A stretch of DNA of 64,000 nucleotides from Dyadobacter sp. 3J3 (GCF_009801115.1 NZ_VTOL01000001.1:558001-622000); one strand, 5' to 3'. Counted from the stretch's first letter, positions 54,282-63,680 are shown. The notes: generated from the sequence alone by a model not told the origin. Program-made: numbers and translations.

Positions 54282-54935
54282 TTACTGACAGGCTTTTGCT
54301 GACTTTTCAGCAAGCGGTCTCCCCCAGGTTGGCGCCAGTTTAGCTTTCAACGCCTCGTCATCCTGTGCTGCAAATATAGCCTGACTTTGTTTTACTAATC
54401 CACAAGCTTTTTCAGTACCGGATTTAAAAAATTTGGCCATTCCAAATTCCATTTGTCCCATCAAAAGTGATGCTCTCGGGTTTTGAGGATCCATTTTCAT
54501 GGCTTTTCCGAAAGTAGTAAGTACAGCACCCGACATACTTTGTCCGCGGCTGGCAGGATCTGCACTTACTTCGGCCATTATTTTGAAGCCTTCGAGTGTT
54601 ACAATTTCTGAATTTTCTGGTGAAATGGCTTCAGCTTTTTTGATCAGTTCTTCTGCCTTTGCAAGGACTTCATCTTTTTTGTTCAGATCCAGCGAATTAT
54701 CCAGTCCCTGATAAACATAAGCAAGAGCATTGTAATAATACGGCTGCCATTCGTTTGGATTTAACTGACTGATACGCGCAAAAGCATTAGCCGATTGCTG
54801 ATATTTACTTAAGGAATCAGCATCATTCAGTTTGGCAATTTCCTTTTTCATGGCCTTTTGATAAGGAGAATCCTGAGCGAAAATTGATACCGCTGAAAAT
54901 AGAAACAAAGCCATAGATAACAGTAAATTTTTCAT
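54282..54935 (-). CDS. Exported TPR-like protein
   Basis: The 217-residue protein has a signal peptide (LLLSMALFLFSAVSIFAQ) and an all-helical body with TPR-like spacing: YQQSANAFARISQLNPNEWQ, YYYNALAYVYQGLDNSLDLN and LTTFGKAMKMDPQNPRASLL. It is probably periplasmic. It lies between the TonB receptor gene (107 bp upstream) and the LytS kinase gene (38 bp downstream), so it may link receptor occupancy or transport load to the kinase; that is inference. Confidence 0.75.
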   Translation of the reverse strand: MKNLLLSMALFLFSAVSIFAQDSPYQKAMKKEIAKLNDADSLSKYQQSANAFARISQLNPNEWQPYYYNALAYVYQGLDNSLDLNKKDEVLAKAEELIKKAEAISPENSEIVTLEGFKIMAEVSADPASRGQSMSGAVLTTFGKAMKMDPQNPRASLLMGQMEFGMAKFFKSGTEKACGLVKQSQAIFAAQDDEALKAKLAPTWGRPLAEKSAKACQ

Positions 54936-55042
54936 GTTTTTTGTTCGATTAAAAAGTTAAAAATCAGTTTTCAAGACTTGGTTAATTCGTATATTTTGAA
55001 ATATTTATTTTAATAAAATTTGATTATCAACACGTTATAAGA

Positions 55043-57196
55043 TTACAGATTATTAAGCTGATTGGCATTTTTATCGCGGGAAAGTGTAATAAACAAGCCA
55101 GCAAAAAGCATTCTGCTTGCGCCTTGCCCAACAGGGATTCTTGAAAATGATCCCGCATCATCAGGCTGTGCTGCATATTTGTAACCGAACACATTATTCC
55201 TTCCAAGAATATTTGAGCATGCAATGTGCAAGATCATATTAGGTCTTGGCAAATAACTCCAGCTGATACTCAGATCGCTGTACGCTTTTGTTTTACGCTG
55301 CATTTCACCGGCAAGGTTGGGGTCGTTGTAGGTGTATCCGTTATTCCATGACCAGGATGTTCCAAGCTGAGATTTCAGCGCACTTACAAAATGTTTCACA
55401 ACCACGGAGCCATTATGTTTCGGAGCGAAAGAAGGCTGCACTTTTGTTTCATACACTGAATATTGGCGTTTGCTATCAACGAAACTATATGAAACCCAAA
55501 AATCTGTGTTTTTAAAGCTTGTTTTGTCGCGGTAAAAAATATCGGCTCCTCTTGCATAACCTGAGCCGTTTTGTATAATGTTAACCGGCGCCAGATCGGT
55601 TCCGTTGTAGGTTGATAAATTGGTATATGTTTTATAAAATGCCTCAGCCCGAAATGTTCTGTTATTATTGACAATGAAATAGTTAAGAATATAATGACTG
55701 GCTTCCGCGTTTTTCAAATTGTTTTGTAGCACTCTCAGCTTTTCGTCAGGAAGCTGGTGAAATTTTCCGGCAGCGATGGAAAACTGGCCTTGATTATTCA
55801 ATTTATAAGCCAAAGAAATGCGTGGATCCATCCAAAATTGTTTTGACGCTGTACTATATCCGCTTCGTAATCCACCTCTGAAAATTAGACGATTACTGAA
55901 ATAATAATCAGTTTCAATAAAATGATTCAATTGATTATCCGTAATACTGCGTTTCAATTGATTATCTACTAATTCTTCGGAATACGATTTCAGGTAATAT
56001 TCAATTCCATTTTTAAGTGAAAACTGAGGACTAAAATCTTTAACAGCCACAATTTTCGCATGTCCAAGCTGATTTATCTGGCGAACCGGTACATAATTCA
56101 GATTGATCGCATCCCGGTTGTGTGAATAAGCAAGTCCGCCGTAGAAAAACCAGTCATTTTTCCCAGATTGACGAAACGAAAGATTCCCATAAGAATAGCG
56201 GTTATTGATATGTACACGATCACCCCTACGCGATTCTCCGGCAACTTTTTGCCAGATCGTCATATTACTTCCTTCTGTGTGTGCATATGCTTTCAGGAAA
56301 CCGGTTTTCCCCAATTTGTGTCTTAAAGAAACCTCGGTATCCCAGCTTGAAGGACTTTTTTCCCAGTCAAACTTTTGGTTTACAAGCGATTGATATGGAG
56401 CAAGATTATAGTAATTGGCCGTGGCGGTAAGGGCATTATTATCTTTTACCAGGGTCTGTGTGTAGCCGCCGCCAAGCGACATAATGCTCAAATCTCCCTG
56501 ATTTCTTAATGGCAAATCCAGCGTATTCAGCGCAAGCGCGGAAGAAAGTGCCTGGCCATATTCGGCAGAATAACCACCGGTGCTGAAAAATGATCCTTTG
56601 AATAAATTGGGGCTGAAACGGTTGCGTGTCGGGACGTTTGTTGCAGTACTTCCGTAGGCGTTTCCAACTTGCAGGCCGTCAATAAAAATCGAAGTTTCGG
56701 AGGCATCTCCTCCACGTACAAATAATCTTCCGTCATTACCAACGGTTGAAGTTCCAGGTAATGTGAGTAATGCTGCGGTAATATTCCCCATGGCTCCCGA
56801 AGTTGTGACTATATCAAGCGGTTTCAGTACCACTGCTTTTTTGGTATCACTGGCTTCCATGGCACCGGCTGTGATCGTTACAGCCGTTAAAACATTAATG
56901 CTTTCGGCCAAGGAAATCCCGAAACTTAACGGCTGACCTGAAAATTCGATTTCACGCTCCTGCGGTTTGTAACCCAAAGCTTGAAAAACGACAATATGTT
57001 TACCTGTTTCTGATGTTTCAAATTTAAAATTTCCATTAGCATCTGAGGAAGTTCCGTCATAGGTACCTTTTATCAATATATTGGCACCAGGCATTCGCGC
57101 TCCTTTTTGGTCGGAAATTTTCCCGGAAATTGTAGTCTGTGCTTCTGCACTTAGTGTCAGAAAATATATTGTTAATAAAATTAATATCGCTTTCAT
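55043..57196 (-). CDS. TonB-dependent receptor
   Basis: The 717-residue outer-membrane receptor starts with a signal peptide (LLTIYFLTLSAEAQ) and a carboxypeptidase-D-regulatory-like domain (TTISGKISDQKGARMPGANI, ~20-100). The plug has AGAMEASDTKKAVVLKPLDI and GDASETSIFIDGLQVGNAYG. The ~500-residue barrel shows many aromatic beta strands (HNRDAINLNYVPVRQINQLG). It imports an unknown large substrate using TonB energy. It is shorter than SusC (~1000), and no SusD is present, so it is more likely a siderophore, metal or oligopeptide type. Confidence 0.88.
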   Translation of the reverse strand: MKAILILLTIYFLTLSAEAQTTISGKISDQKGARMPGANILIKGTYDGTSSDANGNFKFETSETGKHIVVFQALGYKPQEREIEFSGQPLSFGISLAESINVLTAVTITAGAMEASDTKKAVVLKPLDIVTTSGAMGNITAALLTLPGTSTVGNDGRLFVRGGDASETSIFIDGLQVGNAYGSTATNVPTRNRFSPNLFKGSFFSTGGYSAEYGQALSSALALNTLDLPLRNQGDLSIMSLGGGYTQTLVKDNNALTATANYYNLAPYQSLVNQKFDWEKSPSSWDTEVSLRHKLGKTGFLKAYAHTEGSNMTIWQKVAGESRRGDRVHINNRYSYGNLSFRQSGKNDWFFYGGLAYSHNRDAINLNYVPVRQINQLGHAKIVAVKDFSPQFSLKNGIEYYLKSYSEELVDNQLKRSITDNQLNHFIETDYYFSNRLIFRGGLRSGYSTASKQFWMDPRISLAYKLNNQGQFSIAAGKFHQLPDEKLRVLQNNLKNAEASHYILNYFIVNNNRTFRAEAFYKTYTNLSTYNGTDLAPVNIIQNGSGYARGADIFYRDKTSFKNTDFWVSYSFVDSKRQYSVYETKVQPSFAPKHNGSVVVKHFVSALKSQLGTSWSWNNGYTYNDPNLAGEMQRKTKAYSDLSISWSYLPRPNMILHIACSNILGRNNVFGYKYAAQPDDAGSFSRIPVGQGASRMLFAGLFITLSRDKNANQLNNL

Positions 57197-57408
57197 CCTG
57201 CTCCTAATTAGATTTAAGTCAAAATTGGATGATTACAGAATACTGAAAAATTGAACTTCACCGAAGCGCTGGAAGTGATGGATGAAGTACAGAATAATGC
57301 GGATCAAATGAATCCATGATTTACTTAAAAATTAGATAATTCACTGGAATAATATTTTTAAGCGTTGAAGATTATATTCTTCGTATCTGATATTTAAACA
57401 ATTACACC

Positions 57409-57753
57409 ATGAAATCGCTAAAACATTTCCTTTTTATCACAATATTGATGATCCCGGCTGTTGGATATTCTCAGACTCAAAATGCTACAAAAACGAAAAC
57501 CTCCAAAAGAGTCACCGTGATGGATACCTCTAAAAGAGTGAATTTGTCAAAAGATCCGGTCATAAAAGAAAACGCTCCGGTTTTGAATGATAATGGAAAT
57601 GTTAATACAAACGGAACAGTGGACGGAAGCAGAAGCAGTACCGGCCGCCCTAACGCGGATACAACAGCAGGCTATACAGTAAGGAGAAGGAAAAGAACAA
57701 TTACAACTGGGGGCGTTGTATATCCGGATACGACGACGGTAAAAAAGCCCTAA
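57409..57753 (+). CDS. Small exported Thr/Asn-rich protein
   Basis: The 114-residue protein has a signal peptide (FLFITILMIPAVGYSQ) and a mature region rich in Thr, Asn, Lys and Arg (SKDPVIKENAPVLNDNGNVN, YTVRRRKRTITTGGVVYPDT). The basic, low-complexity composition suggests a periplasmic or surface protein without a defined enzyme fold. No family is recognised. It is a lone rightward gene divergent from the TonB receptor gene. Confidence 0.65.
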   Translation: MKSLKHFLFITILMIPAVGYSQTQNATKTKTSKRVTVMDTSKRVNLSKDPVIKENAPVLNDNGNVNTNGTVDGSRSSTGRPNADTTAGYTVRRRKRTITTGGVVYPDTTTVKKP

Positions 57754-57961
57754 GTATTTGGAAAGAAAATATATTCAGTTTTCAGAAGTTGGTATTTCTC
57801 ATAATATCAACTTCTTTGTTTTGTGATGGCTCTGAGCTATTACGTGATAAAATCCTGGTAATTTCAACACAACATATTTATCATTTTGTAAAAATAATAA
57901 TACAAAAAATATAGAATTATTATTTCACACAGCTCTTTTACCATAATTACATGCACCTGTA

Positions 57962-58321
57962 ATGAAAAAGAGAAGCCGAAAGGAAGAGTCGATAAAAATA
58001 ATTACTCCGAGACTAATAGAACTGGATAAGTTTTAGTTGCAACTACCCGATCAATTTTCAGATCAGGTATTTATGCATGTTTCGCATGAAATTTTATTCA
58101 GAGCAGTAAATCACCCAAAATATGAGAACGACCCAATTGCAAAAGTTTGTCCGGATCAAGGTATACACAAAATGCGTAAAGACCTTGATCTGTAGGTCAA
58201 ATTGCATCCGATTCAAATAAAGATGATCAAATTTCGAAACATAACTTTATTCCAAGTAGTTTTATACCATAATACAGTATTAATACGACAAATACATCTT
58301 TTTTCAAAAGAACTTATTTAA
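57962..58321 (+). pseudogene. Possible decayed gene with two in-frame TAG codons
   Basis: From an ATG at 57962 a single frame runs 119 codons to a TAA at 58319-58321, broken only by TAGs at 58034-58036 and 58193-58195. The sense parts read like protein (KKRSRKEESIKIITPRLIEL; LPDQFSDQVFMHVSHEILFR; KMIKFRNITLFQVVLYHNTV). No family is recognised. Two identical nonsense codons in an otherwise clean frame fit a pseudogene; chance cannot be excluded in this A+T-rich stretch. The rest of 57754-58488 shows nothing else. Confidence 0.3.
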
Positions 58322-58488
58322 CGGTTTTGGAGACACAACTTAAAGACTGACCTTGTGTCACCATTCGTTAACAGAACACAAAATTCCTGGATCATAGTAT
58401 ACACCCGCTGAAAAATATAAGAATTGGTGATTCTGTTTTTTAATAGAAGAGAAAGTATTTTACTATTACCTCTTACCATATTTGGAAT

Positions 58489-58614
58489 ATGATGGAAAAT
58501 TCGCGTGACGACCAGCCTGGTTATACAGGCCGGTGGAGAATTATTGTTTCACTAATTGCATTTTCTTTGATTGTTTTTATCATTTACAACATTTTGGAAT
58601 ATGTATGGTGGTAA
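58489..58614 (+). CDS. Small single-helix membrane protein (41 aa)
   Basis: An ATG pair at 58489/58492 opens 41 codons: a polar N-terminus with MMENSRDDQPGYTGRW, then a single hydrophobic helix (IIVSLIAFSLIVFIIYN) and a short end with EYVWW. The positive-inside pattern (Arg before the helix) suggests an N-in membrane protein. It lies 184 bp upstream of another membrane-anchored protein gene. Small size limits confidence. Confidence 0.55.
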   Translation: MMENSRDDQPGYTGRWRIIVSLIAFSLIVFIIYNILEYVWW

Positions 58615-58798
58615 AATTAATATTTCGCCAATTACCCTTAAATTTTATTCTCACACATCGCATTTTTTATACATCTATTCCACTTAGATTATATTGTCCT
58701 AAAAAAATTCTCTGCATTTCTGATTAAATTTTACACAACATAGTATTCTTACTACATAAGATGCTTTTATTTGTAATTATCATCGCAATTCGAATAAA

Positions 58799-59314
58799 AT
58801 GCCGTCTAGAAAAAGAAAAAGTGCCAAATTTAAAAAAATAGCAATTGAGTGGCTTAAGTGGATAAGTGCAATTGTACCTATTTGTGCTTTTTTTTATATT
58901 CTGTATTATTACAAACAGCTGGATTTCCTTCAAAAAGACAAAGAAATAGAGTCTGTAACGACTGTATTAGGTCAAAAAGATTCTCTTGGTCTTGCAGATG
59001 CTATGCTAAAAAGTAAAGTCCAGGATGAGCTAAAAATTATTGAAAACGAATGGCATTCCGTTGGTGGGATTGCAATACATAATTTGCTAATTGAAAACAA
59101 AGCCAACAAACCTGCCACGAGTGTAGAGGTAGAATTTAAATATTTATCCGACACACAGGAAGCACTTACCACAAAAATCATCACGATAAAAAAAGATCTG
59201 CCCGCAGGAAAATCTACCCGAATTACCGACGTAAGTGTAGGATTCGTTAATAATGGCGCAGTAGGCTGTGATACAAAAGTATTGGGAGCCAAGTTCTCCT
59301 TAAATTCCCTTTGA
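58799..59314 (+). CDS. Membrane-anchored hypothetical protein
   Basis: The 171-residue protein starts with a basic stretch (PSRKRKSAKFKKIAIEWLKW), one transmembrane helix (IVPICAFFYILYYY) and a ~125-residue hydrophilic domain with beta-rich features (GGIAIHNLLIENKANKPATS; LPAGKSTRITDVSVGFVNN). It resembles single-pass envelope proteins of unknown function. No family is recognised. It is solitary, followed 297 bp later by a bidirectional terminator. Confidence 0.6.
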   Translation: MPSRKRKSAKFKKIAIEWLKWISAIVPICAFFYILYYYKQLDFLQKDKEIESVTTVLGQKDSLGLADAMLKSKVQDELKIIENEWHSVGGIAIHNLLIENKANKPATSVEVEFKYLSDTQEALTTKIITIKKDLPAGKSTRITDVSVGFVNNGAVGCDTKVLGAKFSLNSL

Positions 59315-59670
59315 CCCTTCAAAATCTTCATTCCGGATTCCTGGACTTTTAACGCTTTGCTATTTCAAGCAAAGTAAAATACGATGTTTTGGTATTATAA
59401 CGAAAATATTCCTATACAACAAACTCATTATCAGTGAGATGAAATTTTAGCTAAAAAAATTTAAGTTAATTTCAAATCAATTGATCCAAAGGCGACAAAA
59501 AAACGTAGATACCCCCGAAAGGTATATACGCCTGCAAATATTTCTCACATAATTTTATAAAGATGTTTCGATATCTGACAAAATAATATCTAATCTCGTT
59601 GAGTAAATTTAAAAACCCCTGAGACTATGCCTGAGGGGTTTTTTGTTGCTTCAATATAACATTTCTACTA
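59315..59670. other. 356-bp intergenic region with one terminator
   Basis: The convergent gap contains the terminator at 59611-59644 and is otherwise A+T-rich with no supported gene or repeat. Confidence 0.5.
59611..59644. terminator. Bidirectional intrinsic terminator
   Basis: AAAAACCCCT (59611-59620) pairs with AGGGGTTTTT (59634-59643), 13-base loop, followed by Ts on the plus strand and preceded by As that give Ts on the minus strand. It lies between convergent genes. Confidence 0.8.
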
Positions 59671-60933
59671 TTAAGGATAAAGCAAATATTTCTTCCGCAT
59701 ATTTTTATAATCTGTTAATCCAGGCTCCCAGCTTTTTCTTATGTCAGCTTCCTGCATACCTGCAATAATTTGTTTTTTCAGATTTTCAGTGCCCGCAAGT
59801 TTATCGAAATTCCCCATCTGCTTGCTTTGTGACATATCGAAAAATTTCTCCTTATCCGGATAAGCCTTATACATTTCAATAAGCCATTTCAGATTGATCT
59901 GTTTGCTTTTTCTCAAAGAAGTAATATCATATTTTCTTAAATCAAGACCGTAACAATCCTGATTCTGATGAAGCGGGGTTTCGCTCATACCCTGAATACT
60001 TTTTGGCATAAAAGAAAATTCATATTTTCCTTTCAACAAAGGCGCACCAAGAACTGTAAATGGCATGTAAGTTCCACGCCCCTGGCTTACAATTGTTCCT
60101 TCGAAAGGACATATGCTTGGATATAACAAAATCGACTGTTGACTGTTCAGATTTGGCGATGGAAAAACCGGCAACTCGTAAGGCGTATCATGTTCATAGT
60201 TAGCTACTTTAACAATTTTTAGTTTACATTGCAACTTACCGGGCAACCATTTTTCTCCATTCAGCATTTGAGCAAATTCACCCATGGTCATGCCATGCGT
60301 GATCGGAATTTTGTGCATTCCAATTCCCGAATGTAAATGATCTTCTAGAATCGGACCATCTACAACGTAACCATTAGGATTTGGACGATCTAAAATCATT
60401 AGCTCCTTGCCATTTTCAGCGCATGATTCCATTACATGGTCCAGCGTATTGATGTAGGTATAAAAACGACACCCAACATCCTGAATATCAAAGATTACCA
60501 GATCAACATCAGCAAGATGCTCCTTACTTGGTTTTTTATATTTTCCGTATAAGGAAACAACTGAAATTCCAGTTTTAGGATCAGTTTCATCGCTTACTTT
60601 GGCACCATTACTGGCATTTCCACGGAAGCCGTGTTCCGGGCCGAAAATCCGTACAATATTTACGCCAATTGCGAGTAAACTGTCCACGCTAGGCGTTTTG
60701 CCAATAATGGAAGTTTGATTTACAACCATGGCGATTCTTTTTCCTTTCAGATATTTCAGATATTCCGATGTTTGATCCGCTCCCGTAATGACTGTTTTAG
60801 CAATCACATGATTATGGTTTTCCAGGGAATCAGATGTAGCCAGAAACGGACTTTTACCAGATGTGCTGGCACAGCTCGTTGTTATTGTGCCAATTGAAGC
60901 TATTAAACTCAGGTATAGAATTATTTTTTTCAT
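59671..60933 (-). CDS. namZ: DUF1343/NamZ-type exo-beta-N-acetylmuramidase, lipoprotein
   Basis: The 420-residue protein has a lipoprotein signal (LSLIASIGTITTSC, Cys near residue 21) and the DUF1343 domain: RIAMVVNQTSIIGKTPSVDS, NIVRIFGPEHGFRGNASNGA, VVSLYGKYKKPSKEHLADVD, VIFDIQDVGCRFYTYINTLD and the C-terminal FVPKSIQ-like region SFMPKSIQGMSETPLHQNQD. NamZ removes terminal MurNAc from peptidoglycan fragments and feeds MurNAc recycling. No other recycling gene is adjacent in the window. It is a lone leftward gene. Confidence 0.9.
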   Translation of the reverse strand: MKKIILYLSLIASIGTITTSCASTSGKSPFLATSDSLENHNHVIAKTVITGADQTSEYLKYLKGKRIAMVVNQTSIIGKTPSVDSLLAIGVNIVRIFGPEHGFRGNASNGAKVSDETDPKTGISVVSLYGKYKKPSKEHLADVDLVIFDIQDVGCRFYTYINTLDHVMESCAENGKELMILDRPNPNGYVVDGPILEDHLHSGIGMHKIPITHGMTMGEFAQMLNGEKWLPGKLQCKLKIVKVANYEHDTPYELPVFPSPNLNSQQSILLYPSICPFEGTIVSQGRGTYMPFTVLGAPLLKGKYEFSFMPKSIQGMSETPLHQNQDCYGLDLRKYDITSLRKSKQINLKWLIEMYKAYPDKEKFFDMSQSKQMGNFDKLAGTENLKKQIIAGMQEADIRKSWEPGLTDYKNMRKKYLLYP

Positions 60934-60977
60934 TTACTATGATTTAGGAATGATTCAAACTTGACAAATAATTATTT

Positions 60978-62030
60978 TCAGAACAATTTCATCTGTCCGC
61001 CTTTTATAAAAAGAGACGTGTCGAGCTCTTTTGTTTCCCGGCCGGCAAAATATTTACGGCAGGCAAAATCATGCAAATGCCTGATATTTTCAGCAAATTT
61101 ACCTTCTCCGCTCATGCGAACACCATATCGAGTGTCATTAACTTGTCCGCCGTGACATTCTTTGATCTGGTTTAAAACTTTGGTCGCTTTGTCGGGAAAA
61201 TAGTGATTGATCCATTCCACAAAAATTTCACCAATAGCTCCATTTAATCTCACAACGGTATAACCTGCCCAAACCGCACCTGCCTCGGCCGCAGCCTGAA
61301 TAATGGAAGGAATTTCATGATCATTTAATCCCGGGATGATTGGTGCCGTCATCACTCCCATCTGAACGCCAGCCTCATGTAACGTTTTCAAAACCTGTAA
61401 ACGGCGTTTTGCTGTTACTGTTCTTGGTTCCAGTTTCCCTCTTAAATCTTCATTTAAAGACGTGATCGAAACTGCACCGTGTACCAGATTCAGTTTCGCC
61501 ATTTTTTCAAGGATATCAAGATCCCGAAGAATAAGAGCGTTTTTTGTAAGGATACTAACCGGATTTCTATACTTCAGACAGATCTCCAGCATCTGCCGTG
61601 TAAGTTCATATTTTTTTTCAGCAGGCTGATAGCAATCTGTATTTCCTGAAAAGAAAATCGTTTGAGGTTCCCAGCTTTTCGAATTCAGTAATTTTTCAAG
61701 CAACTGAGGCGCATTCTTTTTTACTACAATTTTTGTTTCAAAATCCAGTCCGGCCGAAAAGCCCCAGTATTCATGAGAATTGCGCGCATAGCAATAAATA
61801 CAGCCATGTTCACAGCCTCGGTATGGATTTATGGAATTGAAATTGCGAAGATCCGGACTATCTGATTTACTCAGAATCGTTTTGGAAATTTCCTCAATAA
61901 ACAACGTTTTAACATTTTTTTCCGGCTCTTCCCAATTCTGCCAGTCTTCGGAAATATATTCAATTTCCTGCTTACGAAATTTGTTATCGGTATTAATTCC
62001 GGCTCCTCTGCCCCTTGCCCGATTGTCCAT
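60978..62030 (-). CDS. PA0069-type radical SAM protein
   Basis: The 350-residue protein has the radical SAM 4Fe-4S motif within NPYRGCEHGCIYCYARNSHE (CxxxCxxC near residues 72-79, Tyr preceding the last Cys) and the PA0069-family stretches WGFSAGLDFETKIVVKKNAP, SGNTDCYQPAEKKYELTRQM and VMTAPIIPGLNDHEIPSII. Members are cytosolic radical SAM enzymes of unknown substrate. Length is typical. It lies 45 bp upstream (in its transcription direction) of namZ, so the two may be co-transcribed. Confidence 0.92.
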   Translation of the reverse strand: MDNRARGRGAGINTDNKFRKQEIEYISEDWQNWEEPEKNVKTLFIEEISKTILSKSDSPDLRNFNSINPYRGCEHGCIYCYARNSHEYWGFSAGLDFETKIVVKKNAPQLLEKLLNSKSWEPQTIFFSGNTDCYQPAEKKYELTRQMLEICLKYRNPVSILTKNALILRDLDILEKMAKLNLVHGAVSITSLNEDLRGKLEPRTVTAKRRLQVLKTLHEAGVQMGVMTAPIIPGLNDHEIPSIIQAAAEAGAVWAGYTVVRLNGAIGEIFVEWINHYFPDKATKVLNQIKECHGGQVNDTRYGVRMSGEGKFAENIRHLHDFACRKYFAGRETKELDTSLFIKGGQMKLF

Positions 62031-62086
62031 TTGATGAAGTGTAAAAATGTTTTCAGAATTTCAATCCTGCCAGCTTAATAAAAAGA

Positions 62087-62120
62087 AAAGGGAATAGGGT
62101 TTTATTACGCTATTCCCTTT
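62087..62120 (-). terminator. Intrinsic terminator after the M42 gene
   Basis: AAAGGGAATAG (62087-62097) pairs with CTATTCCCTTT (62110-62120) over 11 bp around a 12-base loop. On the minus strand it is followed by a T-rich run. It lies 29 bp after the M42 aminopeptidase stop. Confidence 0.8.
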
Positions 62121-62148
62121 CCCAATTCTCTATTCTGTCCGTCAAATA

Positions 62149-63219
62149 TTATTTTATGTACCTGAAATCTTCATTTCCTTTTAAAGAAAGAAGCACGTCG
62201 TACATCAGTTGAATTACATTCTGAACATCATCCTTATGTACCATTTCAACGGTTGTATGCATGTATTTCAAAGGCAGGGAAATCAGTGCAGACGCGATTC
62301 CTTCTGTTGAATAAGCAAATGCATCCGTATCCGTACCCGTTGAACGACTTACCGCCTGACGCTGGAATGGGATATTTTTTTCCTCAGCGATATTAATCAA
62401 TAGATCACGTACATTATTTTGAACCGCTGGTCCGTAACAAATCACCGGTCCGCTTCCACACTTCAAATCACCCTGTTCTTTTTTGTTATACATCGGCGAC
62501 TGCGTATCATGCGTCACATCTGTACAAATCGCAAGATCCGGTTTCAGTCTGCGGGAAATCATTTCTGCACCACGTAAACCAATTTCTTCCTGAACTGCAT
62601 TTACGATATAAAGCGTGAAAGGCAGATTTACATTATTTTCATGTAGCATCCGCGCCACTTCCGCAATCATGAAACCACCCATACGGTTATCCAGCGCACG
62701 ACCAACGTAAAATTTGTCATTCAATTCATCCAGACCGTCAACAAAAGTTGCCACGGTTCCGACGTGAATACCCATTTCCAAAACTTCATCTTTTTTGGCA
62801 GCGCCCACGTCTATGAAAAGCTCATGCACTTTTGGCACCTGGTCTTTTGCAGTGTCACGCACGTGAATGGCCGGCCATCCGAAAACGCCTTTTACAATTC
62901 CTTTGGACGTATGCAAATTAACACGCATCGATGGCGCAATAGCAGCATCGGATCCACCATTTCTGCGCACGTGAATATATCCGTCATCCGAAATATAATT
63001 TACAAACCAGGAAATTTCATCGGAATGCGCTTCGATAACAACTTTGTAATCCTGTCCACCGCCGATGACACCAACAGCCGTTCCATAGACATCGATAATT
63101 TGTTCTTCAATATAAGGCTTGATATAATCCAGCCAGATCTGCTGTCCGGATGCTTCAAAACCCGTTGGAGAAGCGTTGTTCAGGTATTTGTATAAAAACG
63201 ATTTACTTTCTTCAGTCAT
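62149..63219 (-). CDS. M42 family glutamyl-type aminopeptidase
   Basis: The 356-residue cytosolic metallopeptidase has M42 features: a start with LYKYLNNASPTGFEASGQQI, VVIEAHSDEISWFVNYISDD with a metal-ligand His, FYVGRALDNRMGGFMIAEVA, VNAVQEEIGLRGAEMISRRL with the catalytic Glu, DLAICTDVTHDTQSPMY and the C-terminal GIASALISLPLKYMHTTVEM. M42 peptidases (Frv/TET-like) trim peptides; the specificity cannot be told. It is a lone leftward gene with its own terminator. Confidence 0.92.
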   Translation of the reverse strand: MTEESKSFLYKYLNNASPTGFEASGQQIWLDYIKPYIEEQIIDVYGTAVGVIGGGQDYKVVIEAHSDEISWFVNYISDDGYIHVRRNGGSDAAIAPSMRVNLHTSKGIVKGVFGWPAIHVRDTAKDQVPKVHELFIDVGAAKKDEVLEMGIHVGTVATFVDGLDELNDKFYVGRALDNRMGGFMIAEVARMLHENNVNLPFTLYIVNAVQEEIGLRGAEMISRRLKPDLAICTDVTHDTQSPMYNKKEQGDLKCGSGPVICYGPAVQNNVRDLLINIAEEKNIPFQRQAVSRSTGTDTDAFAYSTEGIASALISLPLKYMHTTVEMVHKDDVQNVIQLMYDVLLSLKGNEDFRYIK

Positions 63220-63272
63220 ACTAATTTAATTGAAATGTGTAATCACTTTGTATTTGCCGGGTTATTTTTTTG

Positions 63273-63596
63273 TCATAAATACTTTAAAAATGCCCAGAAT
63301 TTCCGGTTCACAAGATATTCAAATTCGCGCTCATTAGCATAAGCTTCGCGCTCAAAAGAAATATTAAGATAAGCCAGATATAGATTTCGGTATTGAATAA
63401 GCCGGATCAGATATTCAAGAAAATACCAAATATAAAAAGGCAGCAAACCCATTTCGAGCTGCTGCTTCAAATGAATGGTTTCATGGAATAAAAGTACTTT
63501 CCCAGGCGTTTTAGACCTTAAAAATATAAAAGGAAAAATGGCCATACCATCCACCCATAGGAATGAAAATGTAAGCAAATATCCTTTAAATCTCAT
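63273..63596 (-). CDS. Small HExxH membrane protein
   Basis: Starting at the ATG complementing 63594-63596 gives ~107 residues: MRFKGYLLTFSFLWVDGMAI, then VLLFHETIHLKQQLEMGLLP containing HETIH, and YIWYFLEYLIRLIQYRNLYL followed by SFEREAYANEREFEY. HExxH plus a downstream Glu suggests a very small membrane-linked zinc peptidase-like protein. A longer in-frame start at 63704 would run through the terminator at 63631-63680, so I reject it. The family is not firmly recognised. Confidence 0.65.
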   Translation of the reverse strand: MRFKGYLLTFSFLWVDGMAIFPFIFLRSKTPGKVLLFHETIHLKQQLEMGLLPFYIWYFLEYLIRLIQYRNLYLAYLNISFEREAYANEREFEYLVNRKFWAFLKYL

Positions 63597-63630
63597 ATCG
63601 GTTTTTTTAATCTTAACCCAATAATAAATA

Positions 63631-63680
63631 AAAAATGTTGAATTAGTGAATGAATAAACATTCAGCAATTCAACATTTTT
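63631..63680. terminator. Intrinsic terminator after greA
   Basis: AAAAATGTTGAATT (63631-63644) pairs with AATTCAACATTTTT (63667-63680) over 14 bp around a 22-base loop, with runs of T on both sides. It lies 48 bp after the greA stop and fixes the start of the downstream HExxH gene to 63596. Confidence 0.85.

Noticed and set aside
57251..57319. Short plus-strand frame (NFTEALEVMDEVQNNADQMN) near 57.3 kb
   Set aside because: Only ~22 codons from a TTG, no neighbours that support it; too short to call although it reads like protein.
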